A stretch of 64,000 nucleotides of DNA, taken from NCBI GenBank assembly GCA_020627705.1, contig JAHDGJ010000018.1:1-64000 (forward strand), in the 5' to 3' direction. Shown here piece by piece: positions 27,299-37,304 of the stretch. A program made the translations under genes and the position numbers. This stretch comes from Saprospiraceae bacterium (GTDB lineage: Bacteria > Bacteroidota > Bacteroidia > Chitinophagales > Saprospiraceae). Under the pieces are notes generated by a model, which was given only the letters and a program-made list of their open reading frames with translations, was not told the origin of the DNA and did no database searches. Each line of letters starts with the position of its first letter. Position 1 is the first letter of the stretch.

Positions 27299-28243
27299 AT
27301 GAAAAAGAATGCTTTTGGCAAAAAAGGATGGACTCCTGATCGAATTGAAAACTTAAATGGCCAAACCTATATAATAACAGGCACCACAAGTGGAACTGGA
27401 TTTGAAGCAAGTCGAATATTGTTGTCTAAAGGGGCCAAAGTGGTTATGCTAAATCGTAATCCTCAAAAGGCTAAGGCTGCCATTGAGACACTAAAAGAAA
27501 AGCTAGGCAACCATATTGATGTTTCGAATATTAAAATGGACTTATCAAACCAAGACTCTGTCAAAGACGCTGCTCAAATAATATTATCTGAGGTACAACA
27601 TGTCAATGCCCTAATCTGCAATGCCGCAATTGCACAAGTACCACAAAGAAAACTCATCGAAAAGGATTGGGAAAGCCAAATGGGCGTTAATTACTTTGGA
27701 CATTTCACCCTTCAAGCTTTGCTCTATCCTCTTTTGGAAAAATCCAAAGGTCGAATCGTAACGGTTGGCAGTATGGGCTATGATATGGGAATCAAAACCA
27801 TAAAATTTGACGACCTAAATTGGGCTAAAGATTACACGCCAAACAACGCATATAGCCAAAGCAAACTCGCTCAAATTATGTCCATCTACGAATTGCAAAA
27901 CAGATTGAAGGAAGCCAACAAAAGTGAAGTCAAGGCATATGCATGTCATCCAGGATCATCAAGAACCTCATTGATTTCGACAAGCGGTAGTTTGATGATG
28001 CGGATTATATTTTTCTTAATGACCCCTCTTACTCAATCTGCAGAAAAAGGCGCATATCCACAATTGATGTGTGCTACCGAAAAAGATCTCGATCAAACGG
28101 CATTCTATGGCCCCACAGGTAGAAGCAATTGGGTAGGACCAGTAGGAGCGCATAAACTAGAATCCCATGCGAAAGACAAAGAGGTATCAAAAAGATTATG
28201 GGACCTTTCAGAACAGGAGACAGGAATCAAATGGAACATATAA
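27299..28243 (+). CDS. SDR family NAD(P)-dependent oxidoreductase
   Basis: This 314-residue extended SDR of the protochlorophyllide-reductase-like group has a TGTTSGTGFEAS cofactor loop (residues about 29-40), ICNAAIA, a YSQSKLAQI active site (Tyr-x3-Lys), and HPGSSRTSL after it. It reduces a ketone or similar group; the substrate is unknown. It starts at ATG 27299 and is followed closely by a membrane protein gene and an AraC regulator gene, probably one operon. Unlike the truncated SDR at 9069-9482, it is intact. Confidence 0.9.
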   Translation: MKKNAFGKKGWTPDRIENLNGQTYIITGTTSGTGFEASRILLSKGAKVVMLNRNPQKAKAAIETLKEKLGNHIDVSNIKMDLSNQDSVKDAAQIILSEVQHVNALICNAAIAQVPQRKLIEKDWESQMGVNYFGHFTLQALLYPLLEKSKGRIVTVGSMGYDMGIKTIKFDDLNWAKDYTPNNAYSQSKLAQIMSIYELQNRLKEANKSEVKAYACHPGSSRTSLISTSGSLMMRIIFFLMTPLTQSAEKGAYPQLMCATEKDLDQTAFYGPTGRSNWVGPVGAHKLESHAKDKEVSKRLWDLSEQETGIKWNI

Positions 28244-28252
28244 AAAATTAAA

Positions 28253-28768
28253 ATGGAAATAGTAAACGCAGCAAACCAATGGGCAAAGGCCGAAGTAGTT
28301 TCCTCATATATATTTATGCTTTTCGGTATTTCTTACCTATTGGCCAGTTATGCATTTGGCAAATGGGGGAACACAGAATTAACCAAAGCATTAGTAATAC
28401 CTATACTTGTCGCAGGAGGGCTTCTATTGATGGCAGGCATTGGATTCTACTTTAGCAACAATACCAAACTAAAGAATTTTGAATCTGATTATCAAAAAAA
28501 TCCTACAGAGTTTGTCAAGTCTGAAATCGGGCGCACAGAACAAACAATAAAAACATATAAAAATGTGGCGCTAAAAGTTTTTCCTTTGTTTATTGGAATA
28601 GCACTACTCTGCGTTGTCTTTCTTTTAAATTCTTTAGTGAAAGCTATTTGTATTGCTGTTGCTGCCTTCTTTTTTGTTTTAGTTTTGTTGGATAGCCAAG
28701 CACTTAAAAGAATGGAACATTATCACGATAAGTTAGTACTTACTGAAAAAGTCTTAAGAGATCAGTGA
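28253..28768 (+). CDS. Integral membrane protein of unknown function
   Basis: This 171-residue protein has four membrane helices (about residues 17-35, 45-68, 100-118 and 122-143) in two pairs separated by a charged loop. There is no recognised domain. It lies 10 bp after the SDR gene, and its TGA overlaps the ATG of the next AraC gene (TGATG), indicating translational coupling. It might work with the SDR in a stress or detoxification route, but this is inference. Confidence 0.6.
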   Translation: MEIVNAANQWAKAEVVSSYIFMLFGISYLLASYAFGKWGNTELTKALVIPILVAGGLLLMAGIGFYFSNNTKLKNFESDYQKNPTEFVKSEIGRTEQTIKTYKNVALKVFPLFIGIALLCVVFLLNSLVKAICIAVAAFFFVLVLLDSQALKRMEHYHDKLVLTEKVLRDQ

Positions 28769-29679
28769 TGAAGCATTTTAAAACTCTTTCCGAATACTTT
28801 GAATATTTGGAGCTGCCAAAGCCGGAGCATCCGATGTTTAGTGTTTTAATGGCCAAAGAAAATGAAATACTTCCTTGCCCTAAAAGCAGTTCACCGCCCA
28901 TTACAAATGATTGCTATACAATCAGCTTCAAAAAAATTATAAAAGGAAAGTTGAATTATGGCCGAACAAAATATGATTTTACCAACGGCGCGTTGATATT
29001 TATCGCACCTCGACAAGTATTACAATGGGATGAAAGTGTAGTAGCAGAACAGAAAGGATTTTCAATTAATTTTCACGAAGACTTTCTCCAAAAAACGGAA
29101 TTGGCTCTTCAAATAAAGCGATTCGGATTCTTTTCTTATTCAGCAAACGAAGCTTTACATCTTTCTCCAAGTGAAGAAAAACAAATGGAGTCGATTGTTG
29201 AAAATATTCAGATAGAATATCTCAACAACCAAGACAAATTCAGTAAAGACATTATTGTTTCCCAATTGTTTACGCTCTTAAAGTATGCCAACCGTTTTTA
29301 CGAAAGGCAATTTTTAAATAGAAAGGAATTATCCTACGATTTGCTCCATAAGTTTAATCATGAGTTATCAAATTATTTTGAATCTGGACAACTGCAAGAA
29401 AAAGGCATCCCAAGTATCGAACGAATCGCAAATAAATTGTCTATTTCTCAACGCTACCTTAGCGATACCCTCAAAAAGGAAACTGGAAAAACTTCCATTG
29501 AGCATTTGCAATTATACCTTATTGACCAAGCCAAGAATATTTTATTAAAGCCGGGAAAGACGATCTCCGAGGTAGCCTGCCAATTAGGATTTGAATATCC
29601 TCCATATTTTTCAAGACTCTTCAAAAAGAAAGAAGGCCTTAGCCCTTCAGCGTTTCGCGAAAAATACAAAATGAACTAG
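28768..29679 (+). CDS. AraC family transcriptional regulator
   Basis: This regulator of about 303 residues has an N-terminal sensor domain (AraC-binding type, GALIFIAPRQVLQW) and a C-terminal double helix-turn-helix: IANKLSISQRYLSDTLKKETGKT, and VACQLGFEYPPYFSRLFKKKEGLSPSAF at the end. The ATG at 28768 overlaps the stop of the membrane protein gene. Co-transcription with the SDR suggests that it autoregulates the operon. The ligand is unknown. Confidence 0.9.
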   Translation: MKHFKTLSEYFEYLELPKPEHPMFSVLMAKENEILPCPKSSSPPITNDCYTISFKKIIKGKLNYGRTKYDFTNGALIFIAPRQVLQWDESVVAEQKGFSINFHEDFLQKTELALQIKRFGFFSYSANEALHLSPSEEKQMESIVENIQIEYLNNQDKFSKDIIVSQLFTLLKYANRFYERQFLNRKELSYDLLHKFNHELSNYFESGQLQEKGIPSIERIANKLSISQRYLSDTLKKETGKTSIEHLQLYLIDQAKNILLKPGKTISEVACQLGFEYPPYFSRLFKKKEGLSPSAFREKYKMN

Positions 29680-29827
29680 CTCATGATTTTTCCTTGGGTC
29701 GCACTTCTCAACCATCCCAATATTAAATAATCTAAGACCCATAAGATTACAGGAGTTGTAAAATTTTAAAAACAAAGAAATATCTACATATCCACTATTT
29801 TTATTACCATGGTCAAATAAAATCTAA

Positions 29828-30202
29828 ATGAAAGTTACCGCCGAAAAAAACGAACAAATTGGCAAATACGTATTTGCCACGATTTACCCACACTATGTAA
29901 CTAGGTTAGAAAAAAACGGACGTACAGAGGCAGAGCTGCAACAAGTAATCGAATGGTTGACAGGATACGATAAAAAAAAGCTTAACGCGTTGCTTAAAGA
30001 AAAGGTGAGTATTAAAACCTTTTTCGACAATGCAAAAATTCACCCCAACGCGGTCTTGATTAAAGGAGTTATCTGTGGCTATCGTATAGAAGATATAGCT
30101 GATGAATTCGAACTCTATCGTCGCTGTAGATATTTGGACAAGCTTGTAGACGAGCTTGCCAAGGGGCGCAAAATGGAGAAGATATTGCGCGTCGCTAAGT
30201 AA
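29828..30202 (+). CDS. DUF2200 family protein
   Basis: This 124-residue cytoplasmic protein matches DUF2200 along its whole length. FATIYPHYVTRLEKNGRTEAEL, then VIEWLTGYD, then LIKGVICGYRIEDI and YLDKLVDELAKGRKMEKILR are the recognisable blocks. No function is known. It starts at ATG 29828, stands alone, and is convergent with the desaturase gene 31 bp downstream. Confidence 0.92.
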   Translation: MKVTAEKNEQIGKYVFATIYPHYVTRLEKNGRTEAELQQVIEWLTGYDKKKLNALLKEKVSIKTFFDNAKIHPNAVLIKGVICGYRIEDIADEFELYRRCRYLDKLVDELAKGRKMEKILRVAK

Positions 30203-30233
30203 GACAAACTAATCGATTTGGCAAAAAAGCAGT

Positions 30234-31358
30234 TTACCTACCAAATATTTTAAGCTGTTTGATGTGCGAATTTAAAGCCCCAAAATACGTTGGATGGTTA
30301 TTGTATGGCAATCCATACTCTTTTGCCGTTTGTTCTACTATGGGCGCAATGTGCTTATAATGAACGTGACAAATGTTTGTAAACAAATGATGTTCTACTT
30401 GGAAGTTTAGTCCTCCACAGATGTAATTTAAAAAGTCATTCTTACAACCAAAATTGGCAGTAGTATACAATTGATGGGCTGCCCAAGAATGATCTATTCT
30501 ACCCCCATCATCGGGCTTTGGAAAATCCGTACCCTCAATAACGTGCGCCAATTGAAAAATCAAAGCAAGCGTTAGGCCTTCAACCAAATGCATAGCCACA
30601 AATCCAATAACAAAATATTGCCACGAAATGTCCATTACCATGAAAGGAATAACCACAAATAAAGTGTAATACACCAATTTGTATGCAACCATTCGGACGA
30701 ACTCCATTACAGGTCTTTTGGTTTTGGCTTTCCCATTAACTTTAGGGTGAAAATATTCCGCATAATCCCGGGCAAAAACCCAGGCGATCGAAGTAAGAGA
30801 ATATATGAAGAATATATAAATATGCTGAAATCGATGTATCCACCATAAGTCTTGATGCGGATTCAATCTGATTAAAGGAATTTGATCAATGTCAGCATCG
30901 TAATCTACAATATTGGTGTACGAATGATGCATCCCATTATGTGAGCACTTCCACATAAAATCATTGGCACCGATTAGATTAAAACTTGTACCGATAATTT
31001 TATTCCATTTGAGACTTGATGTATAGGCACCATGTATTGCATCGTGCGAGATATTAAGTCCAATCAAAGCAGTAAAAAAGCCATGTACTAAGGCCAAAAC
31101 AAGCAGTACCCCTGGGCTAAATTGATTCGAAAGCAAAAGAGCATAGCTTAAAAAAAACATACTCAAAACAAATATGCTTTTGAAAACCATTCGGCCGTTG
31201 TAATGCTTAGAAATGCCTTTTTCTTCGAAATATTGATTGACGCGGGCACATAATTCAGGATAGAACTCCGACTGTTTCTTTCTATTAAACTTAATGTTGG
31301 GTTTATCACTATGTGTAACAGCGGTCCTTTTTTCCAACTGTTGTGCAATCTGTGCCAT
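30234..31358 (-). CDS. Fatty acid desaturase (front-end/acyl-lipid type)
   Basis: This 374-residue membrane-bound di-iron desaturase has the three His boxes: HDAIH at residues 105-109, HNGMHH at 140-145, and QVEHH at 320-324. The Gln-Val-Glu-His-His third box is the form found in front-end (delta-5/delta-6 like) desaturases. Several hydrophobic segments flank them. It introduces a double bond into membrane fatty acids, usually to adapt fluidity to cold. The start is ATG at 31358. It is followed on the same strand by a separate outer-membrane barrel gene upstream of it at 31421. Confidence 0.9.
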   Translation of the reverse strand: MAQIAQQLEKRTAVTHSDKPNIKFNRKKQSEFYPELCARVNQYFEEKGISKHYNGRMVFKSIFVLSMFFLSYALLLSNQFSPGVLLVLALVHGFFTALIGLNISHDAIHGAYTSSLKWNKIIGTSFNLIGANDFMWKCSHNGMHHSYTNIVDYDADIDQIPLIRLNPHQDLWWIHRFQHIYIFFIYSLTSIAWVFARDYAEYFHPKVNGKAKTKRPVMEFVRMVAYKLVYYTLFVVIPFMVMDISWQYFVIGFVAMHLVEGLTLALIFQLAHVIEGTDFPKPDDGGRIDHSWAAHQLYTTANFGCKNDFLNYICGGLNFQVEHHLFTNICHVHYKHIAPIVEQTAKEYGLPYNNHPTYFGALNSHIKQLKIFGR

Positions 31359-31420
31359 TGTTTATCTTCTATTGACGAATTGGATCAAAGATAAACTTTT
31401 ATACCTCTTGCGACGATAGA

Positions 31421-32572
31421 TTAAAATGCCTCTGCTATTTTAAAATAATAGTTGCTTTTTTCATTACCGAATCCAAAATCTAAACGAAGGTTCAAATCTT
31501 CTTTTTGGTCAATGAGAAATCTTGCCCCTAGACCTACAGAAGCTCTAACATTATCGAAGTTGAAATCATTTACAGATGGCGCTACTTCTCCAAGTCCAGC
31601 AAACAAAACCAAACCCCATAATTTGGTTATTTTTTGACGCCATTCAAATTGGGTAACGATAAGATGTCGATCGGTGTACCTCCCACCAAAATACCCTCTC
31701 ATCAATTCTCCTCCGCCTAATCTTCCTAATTCTAACAAGGGAGTATCCCCATTGCTAAAATGGCCAAATAACTGAAAAGCCAGCGTAGTAGAAGACTTTT
31801 TAAAGGGTTGTGTATAACACCGCATATCAAAGCGCGTGAGTTGAAATTTTTGGGTCCCTCCCAAAACCTCTCCATACATCCCATGCGTAAATCTTATATA
31901 TAAACCATTTTTTGCATTGAGTATGTTATCTCGACTATCATAGATCAAAGCAAACTGCATTCCTGTAGACGTAGACCCATGGGATCCTGGGTGCGTTGAC
32001 TCATCTAAGAGTCCGTTGGGAAAGGGCTCTACCCGACCTATCTTATTATATCGAATTCCTGCGCCAGCAAAAAGATACTTTCGAAACACATTCTTGAGAA
32101 AAATAGGTTCGAGTAAAATCTGGGAGTAAGAAAATTTCTCTTCGTTAGATTTAGGCGAATTTGGACCAATACCAAAATAAAGACTCGGAAATGATTGTAC
32201 CCTTACATTCCCAGTAAGCATGTAACGCTCTTGCGGAAAAAAAATATCAAACCCAGAGAAAAACAAATATTTATTCTCAATGGTGTATTGTAGGGTTAAA
32301 GGAATATTTGAAGTTCTGGTTTCTGGACCAGAATTTCGCATTTTAAATAATCCCTTCATCCCTAAACCAAAACTTAAATTAGTTTCTGGCGCATACGAGA
32401 CCACAGGAGTGAAAATGGCTTTGGAAGGGTAAATCGAACTGTCTCTTGCGACAGCCTTTTTGTTGGGATGTACCGTTAAAAATTCAACTATTTTATCAAA
32501 CAGTTGCGCATGAACAGTTTGGCTAGAAAGTATAAACACTCCAATAAATAATATACTCTTAAACCAATTCAT
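31421..32572 (-). CDS. BamA/TamA (Omp85)-family outer membrane barrel protein
   Basis: Reading from the ATG at 32572 gives a protein of about 383 residues with a signal peptide (LSSQTVHAQ). A GTG 30 bases upstream would lengthen it and is less likely. The rest is an Omp85-type beta-barrel: ALIYDSRDN begins the conserved strand set, and LGRLGGGELMRGYFGGRY is the loop 6-like motif of the family, in which RGY is close to the usual RGF. No POTRA domains are present, so this is the short barrel-only form, possibly surface-exposing or translocating something. Its partner is unknown. Confidence 0.85.
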   Translation of the reverse strand: MNWFKSILFIGVFILSSQTVHAQLFDKIVEFLTVHPNKKAVARDSSIYPSKAIFTPVVSYAPETNLSFGLGMKGLFKMRNSGPETRTSNIPLTLQYTIENKYLFFSGFDIFFPQERYMLTGNVRVQSFPSLYFGIGPNSPKSNEEKFSYSQILLEPIFLKNVFRKYLFAGAGIRYNKIGRVEPFPNGLLDESTHPGSHGSTSTGMQFALIYDSRDNILNAKNGLYIRFTHGMYGEVLGGTQKFQLTRFDMRCYTQPFKKSSTTLAFQLFGHFSNGDTPLLELGRLGGGELMRGYFGGRYTDRHLIVTQFEWRQKITKLWGLVLFAGLGEVAPSVNDFNFDNVRASVGLGARFLIDQKEDLNLRLDFGFGNEKSNYYFKIAEAF

Positions 32573-32670
32573 AGAATATGGATGTTGTTTCTTCTTTCTC
32601 ACTCTTCTATTTCACTACTACAATTTTAACAAAAAAATTGACATGCCTATTATGTGACAAAAGCTTCTGT

Positions 32671-34269
32671 TTATTTTTTATTCGCCAACAACAAACTACT
32701 GTCAATAGGTAATTTGTACTTCGGATCTTCAACCACATTCACATCAATAATTGCTGCGGCATTCGAAAGTAATTTAACGCAATCTTTACTGAGATGCTTT
32801 AGATGTACCTGCTTCCCTACTTTAGCATACCTTTCTGTTATTTTATTTACGGCTTCTATTGCCGACATGTCTGCAATTCTACTCTCTTTAAAATCAATGA
32901 CCACATTTTGCGGATCATTTTGAATATCGAATTTGGTTGCAAATAGCGCAGTAGATCCAAAAAACAAAGGTCCATATAACTCATAATACTTCGCGCCGTT
33001 TGCACCAATATGCTTTCGTGCCCGTATCCTTTTGGCGTTTTCCCACGAATAAGCCAAAGCTGAAATAATAACTCCTAAGATTACTGCAACAGCCAAATTG
33101 TGTGTTATAGCCGTAATTAGCGTCACAAGAATCATCACCACAACATCAGATGTTGGCATTCGCCGAAAGGTTTTAAAACTCGCCCATTCAAAGGTTCCAA
33201 TCGCAACCATAAACATCAATCCTACAAGTGCCGCCATAGGCAATTGCTCAATTAAATCCGAGCCAAACATGATAAATACCAATAACATCACGGCAGCCGT
33301 GATTCCAGACAATCTCGCCTTGGCTCCAGATGAAGTGTTGATCAAACTTTGACCGATCATAGCACAACCACCCATTCCAGACAAAAACCCTGAAAGCACA
33401 TTGGCTGTCCCTTGCGCAACACATTCCTTATTGCCACTTCCTCGAGAATCGGTAATCTCATCAATAATATTGAGCGTCAATAAACTTTCGATCAAACCAA
33501 CCCCAGCGACTATCGCAGAATATGGCAATATGAGCAGTAAAGATTCCAAAGTCAAAGGGATATTTGGTATCGAAAGAGGTGGAAATCCTCCTTTGATTGA
33601 TTCTCCTTCAGCCATAGTATCCGCTACAGTCATTGTTTCTATGCCCCCAAAGATTACGATACAAGAAACGACCAAAATCGCCACCAAGGAAGAAGGTATT
33701 GCCTTTGTTAATTTAGGCAAACCCCAAATAATGAACATCGTTAAAACAGTTAATCCAAGCATGATCATCATAGGGCCATTGGATAAAAGACTACCCGTTT
33801 CTTTGTCATAAAAATTTGGGAACTGAGCCATAAATATGATTATGGCCAAACCATTTACAAAGCCAAACATCACTGGATGTGGCACAAGCCTGATGAATTT
33901 ACCCAAGCGTAAAAAGCCAACTGCAATTTGGATTAATCCGGCAAAAACAACTGTAGCAAAAACGTAGTGCAATATTTGGTCAGGTGTTATTCCAGGAAAG
34001 ACATCTTTAAGTTTAACAATGAGTCCAATGAATACGACAGCAACTGCACCGGTGGCACCAGAGATCATACCTGGTCTTCCACCAAAAACAGCAGTCACCA
34101 AACATAAAATAAACGCGGCGTACAATCCTGTCAAAGGAGAAAACCCAGGGATCAATGCAAAGGCAATAGCTTCTGGAACCAAGGCCAAGGCCACCGTCAA
34201 TCCAGATAATATTTCGATCTTATAATCTACCTTTTGACTAAAATCAAAAATGTTGAAAAACTTCTTCAT
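32671..34269 (-). CDS. SulP family inorganic anion transporter with STAS domain
   Basis: This 532-residue SLC26/SulP transporter has about 10-14 membrane helices, the conserved ALALVPEAIAFALIPG motif at residues 26-41, MISGATGAVAVV, and a C-terminal STAS domain (VVIDFKESRIADMSAIEAV, residues about 440-520). It carries sulfate, bicarbonate or another anion; the substrate cannot be read. The start is ATG at 34269. The gene is divergent from the pseudouridine synthase gene. Confidence 0.9.
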   Translation of the reverse strand: MKKFFNIFDFSQKVDYKIEILSGLTVALALVPEAIAFALIPGFSPLTGLYAAFILCLVTAVFGGRPGMISGATGAVAVVFIGLIVKLKDVFPGITPDQILHYVFATVVFAGLIQIAVGFLRLGKFIRLVPHPVMFGFVNGLAIIIFMAQFPNFYDKETGSLLSNGPMMIMLGLTVLTMFIIWGLPKLTKAIPSSLVAILVVSCIVIFGGIETMTVADTMAEGESIKGGFPPLSIPNIPLTLESLLLILPYSAIVAGVGLIESLLTLNIIDEITDSRGSGNKECVAQGTANVLSGFLSGMGGCAMIGQSLINTSSGAKARLSGITAAVMLLVFIMFGSDLIEQLPMAALVGLMFMVAIGTFEWASFKTFRRMPTSDVVVMILVTLITAITHNLAVAVILGVIISALAYSWENAKRIRARKHIGANGAKYYELYGPLFFGSTALFATKFDIQNDPQNVVIDFKESRIADMSAIEAVNKITERYAKVGKQVHLKHLSKDCVKLLSNAAAIIDVNVVEDPKYKLPIDSSLLLANKK

Positions 34270-34582
34270 TGTAACTTTTTCATCTCACATCCACCTCTTC
34301 TGAGAAGCCGACATAATTTTAAAATAATCGGCAAAAGTATGTCTTTTGCGGAGACTATTTATGCCCTCCTAAAGTGCTCTATATTTGGATAAATCGACAG
34401 ATTCAAAACATAGTAACGAAGCCGTTTTAAAATCAAAAACAAAATATTTCACGGAGACGTTATTCGGATTATAATTCGTGACGCATCCATTAAATTTGAT
34501 GCGATATTTCTTTTTAGAAGACAAGTAAATCAATCCCACCGCTCGATTATATTGTTAAGTTTGTCACAGCTAATCTTGTACC
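34270..34582. other. Intergenic region between divergent genes
   Basis: This 313-bp region separates the SulP transporter (minus) and the pseudouridine synthase (plus), so both promoters must lie here. A 6-bp stem (CGCATC and GATGCG, about 34484-34505) is the only structure seen, and TAATCTTG directly before the ATG at 34583 resembles a -7 box but is too close to the start. No other gene or repeat could be supported. Confidence 0.5.
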
Positions 34583-35164
34583 ATGCCTTTGCATCGCCAT
34601 TTTATTCTTCATAAACCTTATGGCTATCTCTCCCAGTTTACAAACAATCAAAACAAACGCAAAAACAAAAAGCTACTCGGCCAATTGCATGCATTCCCTG
34701 AAGGTACAATGGCGATTGGAAGATTAGATGAAAATTCGGAAGGGCTTCTATTTCTTACGACAGATGGAAATGTCAGCGAGGAAGTGCGAAGCAAAAAGTA
34801 CGAAAAGGAATATTATGTACAAGTCGATGGAGAAATAAACGAAGAGGCCATTCAAAAATTACGTGCAGGTGTAGACATCGGATTGAATGGAACCAAATAC
34901 AAAACCCTTCCATGCCAAGCAAACATCCTTAATCCTCAACCAATTTTTAAGGAAAGAAGCCGAAGAGTAAGAGATGATCGTCACGGCCCAACCAGATGGA
35001 TAACAATTACGATTATAGAAGGAAAGTTTAGACAAGTTCGTAAAATGACCGCAGCGGTGGGCTTTCCAACGCTACGCTTGATTCGTGTGCGCATAGGAAG
35101 TATTCGATTAAACGATTTAGAAACGGGCAAAATGTATGAGGTCCCTCATTTTAATATAGCTTAG
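34583..35164 (+). CDS. rluE: RluE-like 23S rRNA pseudouridine synthase
   Basis: This 193-residue RsuA/RluE-family protein has FILHKPYGYLSQFT at the start, which is the RluE-specific opening, and GRLDENSEGLLFLT, which contains the catalytic Asp (about residue 47). FRQVRKMTAAVGFPTLRLIRVRIG is the conserved final block. It isomerises a uridine in 23S rRNA; the E. coli RluE site is U2457. The short length without an S4 domain also fits RluE. The start is ATG at 34583. A flavoprotein gene follows 4 bp downstream. Confidence 0.9.
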   Translation: MPLHRHFILHKPYGYLSQFTNNQNKRKNKKLLGQLHAFPEGTMAIGRLDENSEGLLFLTTDGNVSEEVRSKKYEKEYYVQVDGEINEEAIQKLRAGVDIGLNGTKYKTLPCQANILNPQPIFKERSRRVRDDRHGPTRWITITIIEGKFRQVRKMTAAVGFPTLRLIRVRIGSIRLNDLETGKMYEVPHFNIA

Positions 35165-35168
35165 TGCC

Positions 35169-36353
35169 ATGAAGAAAAAGCTAGCCATCGTAGGTGGAGG
35201 AACTGCAGGTTTGTTTTTAGCTTCTTTTTTGGATACGGAGAAGTATGAGGTAAATATCTTTGAAAAGAAATCTTCGATTGGCCGTAAGTTTTTGGTCGCC
35301 GGTGATGGCGGGTTTAATCTAACCCATTCTGAAGATCTCCCCGCTTTTATTTCGAGATATACTCCTACTACTTTTCTTAAACCTGCCTTGACTCATTTTT
35401 CCAATGTAGATATGCGTCAATGGCTATCAAAATTAGGCATTCAAACTTTTGTGGGTAGCAGTGGCAGAGTCTTTCCTAAAAAAGGAATAAAACCCATTAA
35501 AGTATTGAAGGCGATAGAATCAAATCTGAAGCAAAAAGGGGTGAAAATCTTTTTCAATAAAACGTTGACAAAATTCGTAGACAAGAATTCCCTGAGGTTT
35601 AATTCTTCTGAAGAAATAAAGGCAGAAGTTATCGTATTTGCTTTGGGAGGCGCAAGTTGGAAAGTAACCGGTTCTGATGGTTTGTGGCTTGCGACCTTTG
35701 AGGAAAAAGGGGTCGCTACCCTTCCCTTTGAATCTTCCAATTGTGCTTATAAAATAGATTGGAATCAAAAGTTTATCAAAGATCACGAAGGCAAACCTTT
35801 AAAAAATATTGCTGTTTCCTCTTTGAATAAAAGTCAAAAGGGCGAACTCGTTTTGACTGCTTCTGGTATCGAAGGAAATGCTATTTATGCACTTAGTCCA
35901 CAAATTAGATCTCAGCTCAAGCACTCAGGTATTGCCACCATTTACATAGACTTTAAACCAACTTTGGACGAATCCACGCTGATAAAGAAAATTACAAGCT
36001 CGAGCTCAAAGATTACATCGGTCTTAAAACAGAAAGTAAACTTATCAAGTCAAGCCATCGCCCTTCTAAAAGACCACACGACCAAAGAAGATTTTTTTGA
36101 TCCGATTGCTCTTGCAAAGTATATCAAGAACATGCCATTGCAAATTCAAGCAACTGCGCCCCTCGATGAGGCCATTTCCACATCCGGTGGTATATCCATA
36201 GAGGCGGTATCTAATACATACGAATTGCATGGTTTAAAAAATACCTATTGCATTGGCGAAATGTTGGATTGGGATGCACCTACGGGGGGCTATCTTATAC
36301 AAGCCTGTGCGAGCATGGGCGTATATTTAGCGCAGCACCTCAACCAACTATAA
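35169..36353 (+). CDS. FAD-dependent oxidoreductase, HI0933/TIGR03862-like
   Basis: This 394-residue flavoprotein of the HI0933-like group has the FAD-binding GGGTAGLFLASFL loop (residues 8-20), a VAGDGGFNLTHSED motif typical of the family, and a final GGYLIQACASMGVYLAQHL segment. The reaction is unknown. It is 4 bp after the rluE-like gene, so one transcript is likely. The start is ATG at 35169. Confidence 0.88.
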   Translation: MKKKLAIVGGGTAGLFLASFLDTEKYEVNIFEKKSSIGRKFLVAGDGGFNLTHSEDLPAFISRYTPTTFLKPALTHFSNVDMRQWLSKLGIQTFVGSSGRVFPKKGIKPIKVLKAIESNLKQKGVKIFFNKTLTKFVDKNSLRFNSSEEIKAEVIVFALGGASWKVTGSDGLWLATFEEKGVATLPFESSNCAYKIDWNQKFIKDHEGKPLKNIAVSSLNKSQKGELVLTASGIEGNAIYALSPQIRSQLKHSGIATIYIDFKPTLDESTLIKKITSSSSKITSVLKQKVNLSSQAIALLKDHTTKEDFFDPIALAKYIKNMPLQIQATAPLDEAISTSGGISIEAVSNTYELHGLKNTYCIGEMLDWDAPTGGYLIQACASMGVYLAQHLNQL

Positions 36354-36410
36354 TCCAGCATTTAAATCAGTAGTTTTACATTTGCTCAGAGCAAAATATT
36401 TAGAGAGTTC

Positions 36411-36418
36411 TATCTTCG
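36411..36418 (+). promoter_or_regulatory. Possible -7 box next to the start codon
   Basis: TATCTTCG at 36411-36418 resembles the Bacteroidota -7 element (TAnnTTTG) and lies 3 bp before the ATG at 36422. A TTTG at 36381-36384 is a possible -33 element, but its 26-bp spacing is long. If real, it would give an almost leaderless mRNA. Confidence 0.25.
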
Positions 36419-36421
36419 ATT

Positions 36422-37093
36422 ATGCAAAAACCCAACATTTCTAAAGAAGACATTTTACACGCATTCCAATATAGACATGCATGCAAGGAGTTTGACTCTA
36501 GCAAAAAATTATCTGAACAGGATATTCAGTTCATTTTAAAAACGGCCAATCTCTCTCCCAGTTCGTTTGGTATGGAGCCTTGGCACTTCATTGTTCTTCA
36601 AGACAAAGAATTACGAGAGTCTTTAAAATCAGTGGCTTGGGGAGCTCCGCTAAAACTTGATACTGCCAGCCATTTTATCCTTGGGCTGAGCATGAAAAAA
36701 CCAATGCTTGCTTGGGATTCGGACCATGTGTTGGGCATGATGAAAGACATCAGAAAACTGCCAGAAGAAGCATTCAAGGCATACTCTGGATTCTACCGCC
36801 AGTTTCATAACGAAGATTTCAATCTTGACACCGATAAAAAAGTATTTGATTGGGCTTCAAAACAAAGCTATATCGCCTTGGCAAATATGATGACCGCAGC
36901 AGCTATGATTGGCATCGACAGTTGTCCGATTGAAGGTTTTCACGAAAAGAAAACGGAAGCATTACTCCAAGCGCGATTTGATATTGACATCGAAAAATAT
37001 GGACTTTCGTATATGGTCGCTTTTGGTTATCGCAAAAATGCTGCTCAAGATAAAGTCCGCAGGCCGCTGGATCAAATTGTGACCTGGAAATAA
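36422..37093 (+). CDS. Nitroreductase-family NAD(P)H oxidoreductase
   Basis: This 223-residue FMN-dependent nitroreductase (NfsB-like) has YRHACKEFDSSKKL at the start (phosphate-binding Arg), NLSPSSFGMEPWHFIVL as the FMN-binding motif, and IALANMMTAAAMIGIDSCPIEGF as the family's conserved helix. These enzymes reduce nitro compounds, quinones or flavins using NAD(P)H. The start is ATG at 36422. It is a single gene, unlinked in function to its neighbours as far as visible. Confidence 0.92.
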   Translation: MQKPNISKEDILHAFQYRHACKEFDSSKKLSEQDIQFILKTANLSPSSFGMEPWHFIVLQDKELRESLKSVAWGAPLKLDTASHFILGLSMKKPMLAWDSDHVLGMMKDIRKLPEEAFKAYSGFYRQFHNEDFNLDTDKKVFDWASKQSYIALANMMTAAAMIGIDSCPIEGFHEKKTEALLQARFDIDIEKYGLSYMVAFGYRKNAAQDKVRRPLDQIVTWK

Positions 37094-37304
37094 ACTACCA
37101 GCGTTTTGTATCAAATAGCCAACCTTTCGATATAGAAAAACGTACATATTTATAGGTCACATTGCCTCAAAACCCAACTTTTAGTCCTTAATAGAAAAAC
37201 AGACTAATATCCTTGTAAACATATATAGAGGCGATTAATTTAATTAAATTGCCAAAGCAAGCTTAGTCAGTTTCGTTGAGAGACGACTAATAAACTTACG
37301 CACT

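Noticed and set aside
34484-34505. CGCATC/GATGCG 6-bp stem as a terminator or riboswitch
   Set aside because: The stem is short, there is no U-tract, and no conserved core of any riboswitch was recognised.
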